From: an uncultured Prevotellaceae bacterium
GTDB taxonomy: Bacteria > Bacteroidota > Bacteroidia > Bacteroidales > Bacteroidaceae
Reading direction: 5' to 3'
Assembly: GCA_947304115.1 (NCBI GenBank)
Contig: CAMZAE010000017.1
Location: forward strand, 1 to 36,094
Length of the DNA: 36,094 nt
Under the pieces are notes generated by a model. The model saw nothing but the letters and a program-made list of their open reading frames with translations. It was not told the DNA's origin and ran no database searches. The position numbers were made by a program, and so were the translations under genes. Shown in pieces: positions 33,501-36,094 of this stretch (the first letter of the stretch is position 1; every line of letters begins with the position of its first letter).

Positions 33501-34061
33501 TGCTACTACAACCTCTTCGATGCACACTCGCCTTTCCAAATCGACGGCAACTATGGCTGTACCAGCGGCATTGCCGAAATGTTGCTACAATCCTACGACG
33601 ACATCATCACCATCCTTCCCGCCCTACCCTCTGCATGGACAGAAGGTGCTGTCACGGGTTTGAAGGCACAAGGAAACTTCATCGTCGATGAGGTCTGGCA
33701 GGACAGCAAGGCAACACATATTGCCATCACGAGCAATGCAGGACAGCCCTTGCGTATCCGCTATGCCCAATTGGCAGATGAGCACTACGCAGTTCGCGTA
33801 AACGGCAAATACGTCGCTCCTGTTGCCAATGGAAATGACATCTATACTGTCCCAGGTGTAAAAGAGGGCGACACCGTTACGATTGACTATGAAGACGGAA
33901 CCGGCATAGGCACTATACGCCGCCCTTTTGGAGAAGAAGTGGGAGAAAGCATTGACGGGCAAAACCCCACGATTTTCAACCTCGCAGGACAAAGAATAGC
34001 AAACAACAAATTGCCCAAAACCATCGTAGTGCAGAAAGGCAAGAAGATTATAGCCAAGTAA
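30576..34061 (+). CDS. Secreted GH95 glycoside hydrolase (alpha-L-fucosidase/galactosidase type)
   Basis: 1161 residues. Signal peptide 1-19 (MKRFFLSFFVFSLVGLASA). Residues about 22-165 and 170-310 look like two beta-trefoil (ricin-like) modules, each opening with YxI...GGYL or YYITFAKSSL and containing repeated WKLVGNEGNFQLVN-type strands. GH95 begins near 330 with YALPMGNGQLGA and NEKTLWSG, continues with LQGIWNDRSN and NVQMNYWP (about 660-685), and ends with GWSMGWQTNTYSRCLDGDRA and HSPFQIDGNYG (about 985-995). GH95 enzymes remove alpha-1,2-fucose or related alpha-L-galactose from glycans. The C-terminus (IFNLAGQRIANN, then basic VQKGKKIIAK) is the short tail common on exported proteins of this group. 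A terminator follows. Confidence 0.88.
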   Translation: MKRFFLSFFVFSLVGLASAVDLTNARWYTIKVANGGYLSTKSGYVDGIYLLLSNTTEDTSDTGLWTFIGNDTDGYTFYNKAEGGDRVLGLSGSEASARAKVVASTSTLSVTKFDMGKNGDGFWIKDHGSDNKYWNKRGNYLAYWNNSLGSTDNGSRFIFTIQGIPDFFSTEEQEDKYYYITFAKSSLVLQDMGASKNLTTQSRKYGEGSQLWKLVGNEGNFQLVNKGSGRYVYYDGSRIKTRQAADTKGFTIEATTNTTYAKNYEISWLGAASQDNRYFNQWGGTGVGKEIGLWAAADVNNILYLVAEADVLPTEFCVGQKGTRPTDIHDFSLWYDVPATATGVSDTWMEYALPMGNGQLGATIRGGVLTDEIQFNEKTLWSGYATNGSSVGQGYFQNFGSILVKDKSNAFSAVASEGKSIEGYNRFLDIIDGVAGVNFQTADGQTNFHRRYFTSATDRVFVAHYESEGAEPLALNISYAPDEQISASSVTYTSENDGTASATFSGKLQIVRYNTRFKVKTDGTMNVTSEGINVTGATWTDIVMAAATDYDASKSGCVSGASATDLAATVTSRINEALDKGYATLLSDHKAAHSALMNRVNLQLGGSSTMPTEDLIKFYNAADQNKTSSDGLFLEALYFQYGRYMTIGANLDTTIHAPSNLQGIWNDRSNTSFWHCDIHADINVQMNYWPADPTNLSEMHLPFLNYILDLGAPDSNSPWYQLAKKVKSGASGWMVAVENNIFGGTSQWCNSTIKTCGSWYCTHLWRYYKYTMDREFLKRALPVMYQCALFTKSLSTKDSNGLYEITNEWSPEHGPNDVTAFAQQTSYEVLDEVMKGHAELDDESPLTATEIAAIQNLYDNFDRGLWTETYNGKLCISEWKNNALSDPGHRHLSHLMCLYPFSQVSAFDQSTEGQQLFQAAYNGQIARNGDVTGWSMGWQTNTYSRCLDGDRARKNLSLALRHSGSYVIEMGNYGGCYYNLFDAHSPFQIDGNYGCTSGIAEMLLQSYDDIITILPALPSAWTEGAVTGLKAQGNFIVDEVWQDSKATHIAITSNAGQPLRIRYAQLADEHYAVRVNGKYVAPVANGNDIYTVPGVKEGDTVTIDYEDGTGIGTIRRPFGEEVGESIDGQNPTIFNLAGQRIANNKLPKTIVVQKGKKIIAK

Positions 34062-34066
34062 TCAAG

Positions 34067-34109
34067 GCATCCCCTTTAGCCAAAGCGGGCTAAAGGGGAT
34101 GCTTTTTTT
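34067..34109 (+). terminator. Terminator of the GH95 gene
   Basis: A 15-bp perfect stem (34067-34081 with 34088-34102) is followed by seven T. Confidence 0.85.
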
Positions 34110-34127
34110 GTTCCAACCCTAAAGCAA

Positions 34128-34158
34128 AATCCCTGTAAGACATTTGCTTACAGGGATT
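34128..34158 (-). terminator. Terminator of tRNA-His
   Basis: AATCCCTGTAAG (34128-34139) pairs with CTTACAGGGATT (34147-34158); on the minus strand it is followed by TTTGCTTT. It lies 7 bp past the tRNA 3' end. Confidence 0.65.
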
Positions 34159-34165
34159 GGGAGGG

Positions 34166-34240
34166 GGTGACTAGTGGGACTCGAACCCACGACATTCAGA
34201 ACCACAATCTGACGCTCTAACCAACTGAACTATAGTCACC
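34166..34240 (-). tRNA. tRNA-His (anticodon GTG)
   Basis: 75 nt including the extra 5' G (position -1, base 34240) opposite the discriminator C (34166), the identity pair of tRNA-His. The acceptor is GTGACTA/TAGTCAC, the anticodon loop is TTGTGGT and the T-arm contains GGGTTCGAGTCCC. CCA is not clearly encoded (CCC follows). Confidence 0.92.
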
Positions 34241-34250
34241 GTGTTAGCAT

Positions 34251-34279
34251 CCGCAAAGAGGCGGTTGCCTCATTTGCGG
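34251..34279 (-). other. Hairpin in the 5' leader of tRNA-His
   Basis: CCGCAAAGAGGC (34251-34262) pairs with GCCTC-A-TTTGCGG (34267-34279): 12 bp with one bulged A and a GGTT loop. It lies between the -7 box and the mature 5' end, so it would be part of the precursor. Confidence 0.5.
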
Positions 34280-34281
34280 TG

Positions 34282-34289
34282 CAAAGGTA
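34282..34289 (-). promoter_or_regulatory. -7 box of tRNA-His
   Basis: TACCTTTG on the minus strand. No clear -33 element; the 7-bp repeats at 34302-34329 occupy that place. Confidence 0.55.
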
Positions 34290-34301
34290 CGAAAAAAGTC
34301 T

Positions 34302-34329
34302 GAAGAATAAAGAATGAAGAATGAAGAAT
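34302..34329 (-). repeat. Four 7-bp units upstream of the tRNA-His -7 box
   Basis: Plus-strand GAAGAAT, AAAGAAT, GAAGAAT, GAAGAAT; on the minus strand ATTCTTC units, akin to the TTAATTC runs at 904 and 14766. Confidence 0.6.
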
Positions 34330-34360
34330 TTTAGTCGCAGGACCGCAATTTAACATTTGT

Positions 34361-34600
34361 TCACTTAATCTTCGATACAAACCAAAGGACAATGAGTGCT
34401 CCGACAACGGCGCATACCAGTGTGCCTATCCAACCGTTAGCCTGAATGCCGAGCAGGGCGAAGAGCCAACCGCCGATGACACTGCCGATGACACCCAAGA
34501 AAAGGTTGATGAGCAGTCCCCTTCCTGAGCCGCTTTGCAGTTTGCTTGCAATGAAGCCGGCCAGGATGCCGGTGATGATGCCTATAAAGGTTGTTTCCAT
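34361..34600 (-). CDS. GlsB/YeaQ/YmgE-family small membrane protein
   Basis: 79 residues with three hydrophobic segments (about 4-20, 28-48 and 55-75). The first, IGIITGILAGFIASKL, and LLINLFLGVIGSVIGGWLF show the Gly-rich pattern of the transglycosylase-associated (Transgly_assoc) family. These are inner membrane proteins linked to stress responses; their biochemical role is unknown. The gene starts 1 bp beyond the nagB stop, so the two are cotranscribed. Confidence 0.88.
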   Translation of the reverse strand: METTFIGIITGILAGFIASKLQSGSGRGLLINLFLGVIGSVIGGWLFALLGIQANGWIGTLVCAVVGALIVLWFVSKIK

Positions 34601-34601
34601 A

Positions 34602-35393
34602 TTACAGATTGTCCTTTTCTATGTCCTTGAAATACTTGTAGGTGCCATGCTTCAGTTCGTCGGTGGCTGCCTCGTCGCAAACGATGATGGCGTGCGGATG
34701 CATTTGCAGGGCACTGATGGTCCATTCCTGACTGACGGCGCACTCTACGGCGTGCTGAAGGGCGCGGGCCTTGTTGTGGCCGTTGCAGACGATGAGCACT
34801 TCCTTGGCATCCATCACAGTACCAACGCCGACCGTCAGAGCTGTCTTGGGCACCTTGTTCACATCACCCTCGAAGAAGCGGCTGTTGGCGATGATGGTGT
34901 CGGTGGTAAGGCTCTTCACGCGGGTGCGGCTCTGCAAGGAGCTGAAAGGCTCGTTGAAGGCGATGTGTCCGTCGGGACCAATGCCACCCATGAAAAGATC
35001 GATGCCGCCAGCGGCCTTGATAGCAGCCTCATACTGGGCACACTCTGCAGCAAGGTCCTTGGCATTACCGTTCAGAATGTGCACATTCTCCTTCTTGATG
35101 TCGATATGCGAGAAGAAGTTGGTCCACATGAAACTGTGGTAGCTCTCGGGATGCTCCTCGGGCAGGCCGACGTACTCGTCCATATTGAAGGTGATGACAT
35201 TCTGGAAGGAAACCTTACCAGCCTTGTACAACCCGATCAGGTTCTTGTAGAGGCCCAGGGGAGAAGAACCCGTGGGGCAGCCAAGCTTGAAGGGTTTCTC
35301 AGGAGTGGGTTGTGCGGCGTTAATTTTTGCAGCAACATACTCTGCAGCCCAGCGGCTCAGGTTTTCATAATCAGGTTCGATGATGACTCTCAT
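34602..35393 (-). CDS. nagB: Glucosamine-6-phosphate deaminase
   Basis: 263 residues. It converts glucosamine 6-phosphate to fructose 6-phosphate and ammonia. Visible: [17 protein letters not shown] (phosphate loop), [20 protein letters not shown] with the catalytic Asp, and [20 protein letters not shown] with the active-site Asp and His. Length is that of the E. coli enzyme. No nagA lies next to it. The promoter -7 box is at 35454-35461. Confidence 0.96.
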   Translation of the reverse strand: MRVIIEPDYENLSRWAAEYVAAKINAAQPTPEKPFKLGCPTGSSPLGLYKNLIGLYKAGKVSFQNVITFNMDEYVGLPEEHPESYHSFMWTNFFSHIDIKKENVHILNGNAKDLAAECAQYEAAIKAAGGIDLFMGGIGPDGHIAFNEPFSSLQSRTRVKSLTTDTIIANSRFFEGDVNKVPKTALTVGVGTVMDAKEVLIVCNGHNKARALQHAVECAVSQEWTISALQMHPHAIIVCDEAATDELKHGTYKYFKDIEKDNL

Positions 35394-35453
35394 AGCTATA
35401 AAATGTGTTAGTTAATATATATAAGTTGTTATCGTTTCGTTTACTCTGTTTTG

Positions 35454-35461
35454 CAAAAATA
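35454..35461 (-). promoter_or_regulatory. -7 box of nagB
   Basis: TATTTTTG on the minus strand, about 60 bp before the ATG. No clear -33 element. Confidence 0.45.
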
Positions 35462-35637
35462 CATCTTTTTATCCTTATAAAGAAGAAAACACCTAAGTTA
35501 TTTATCACATAACCTGCTTTTTCCATAAAAAAAGGCTAAGATATAAGTTATTGTGGCGAATAAACAAAGCTGTTTCCTATGGTTTGATTTTACTTTTCTC
35601 CACCAAGAGAATGTTTACACGGCTGTCTGAGTTTTAT

Positions 35638-35721
35638 ATTTTACGACGTAATTTCTTCATTTTACGACGTAACTTGTACATTTTACGTCGTAAATTATAC
35701 AATTCACGACGCAAAACAAAG
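35638..35721 (+). repeat. 84-bp array of four 21-bp units, ACGWCGT core (second copy)
   Basis: Units start at 35638, 35659, 35680 and 35701, exactly 21 bp each, with ACG(A/T)CG(T/C) at a fixed offset. Units 2 and 3 contain a 12-bp perfect inverted repeat (TTTACGACGTAA with TTACGTCGTAAA). The last unit matches that of the array at 21903-21986 in 19 of 21 positions. The array lies in the 476-bp gap between nagB and rpoC, which otherwise holds the nagB promoter and the rpoC terminator. Both arrays are preceded by an ACACGSC-like stretch. Confidence 0.8.
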
Positions 35722-35809
35722 AATGTGTCTGCCTGCGTTATATTTCTCCTACTGCAGATGACAAATTTTCCTGCAGCGGCAGGCAAAATCTCCCTATGGA
35801 TGGATACAA

Positions 35810-35843
35810 AAAGACCGCAAGGCGGGTGTGCCTTGCGGTCTTT
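35810..35843 (-). terminator. Terminator of rpoC
   Basis: AAAGACCGCAAGGC (35810-35823) pairs with GCCTTGCGGTCTTT (35830-35843), with a T run on the minus-strand side. Confidence 0.8.
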
Positions 35844-35869
35844 ATCTACATGCTCTTTACAGAGATGAT

Positions 35870-36094
<225 letters not shown>

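Noticed and set aside
34158..34172. GGGAGGGGG next to tRNA-His as another GC-rich element
   Set aside because: It is explained by the terminator end and the tRNA 3' acceptor strand; no hairpin of the family type forms.

Overview
The window reads as a chromosomal stretch of a Bacteroidales bacterium, most likely Prevotella or a close relative. Evidence: promoters of the Bacteroidetes type (a TAnnTTTG box at about -7, several with a TTTG or TTG about 19-20 bp upstream) stand before most transcription units; ribosome binding sites are weak; and typical families are present, including a BspA-like leucine-rich repeat protein, a TonB-dependent receptor with a carboxypeptidase-like N-terminal domain, DUF4296- and DUF4348-like lipoproteins and a secreted GH95 enzyme with an 'NLAGQR'-type C-terminus. 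The genus is inference; the phylum is well supported.

Layout. 1-5.3 kb: the tail of a HerA/DUF853-like ATPase, an unknown secreted protein, a NhaD-type antiporter overlapping a DEAD-box helicase, and a FadL/OmpP1-type outer membrane protein. 5.3-11 kb: ileS, a DksA/TraR-like regulator, lspA, a DUF4296-like lipoprotein and a 55-residue ORF, closely spaced or overlapping. 11-13.5 kb: transketolase and rpiB, overlapping by 4 bp (pentose phosphate pathway). 13.5-17.5 kb: pheS, divergent from a lipoprotein-murB-metallohydrolase unit. 17.5-21.8 kb (minus strand): BspA-like protein; then nitroreductase, kdsC-like phosphatase, maf and a lipoprotein as one tightly packed unit. 22-25.4 kb: TonB-dependent receptor and a secreted protein made of two TonB C-terminal domains. 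25.4-29.1 kb (minus): ribE, a double-domain esterase, folA and thyA. 29.2-34.1 kb: tRNA-Met(CAT), aroB and a large GH95 protein. 34.1-36.1 kb (minus): tRNA-His, a GlsB/YeaQ-like membrane protein, nagB and the 3' end of rpoC.

The genes are mostly ordinary housekeeping and envelope functions. The unusual content lies in small repeats. (1) A family of GC-rich palindromes of about 20-80 bp recurs in the window and enters coding sequence: twice in frame within the editing-domain region of ileS, in the signal peptides of two exported proteins, across the stop codon of ribE, and possibly in the linker of the DEAD-box helicase. (2) Two 84-bp arrays, each of four exact 21-bp units carrying an ACGWCGTAA core, lie 13.7 kb apart; a third 84-bp array with the same 21-bp spacing but a different core lies between rpiB and pheS. 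(3) Runs of 7-bp units lie in or next to three promoters or leaders. I see no phage, insertion sequence, CRISPR array or defence system.
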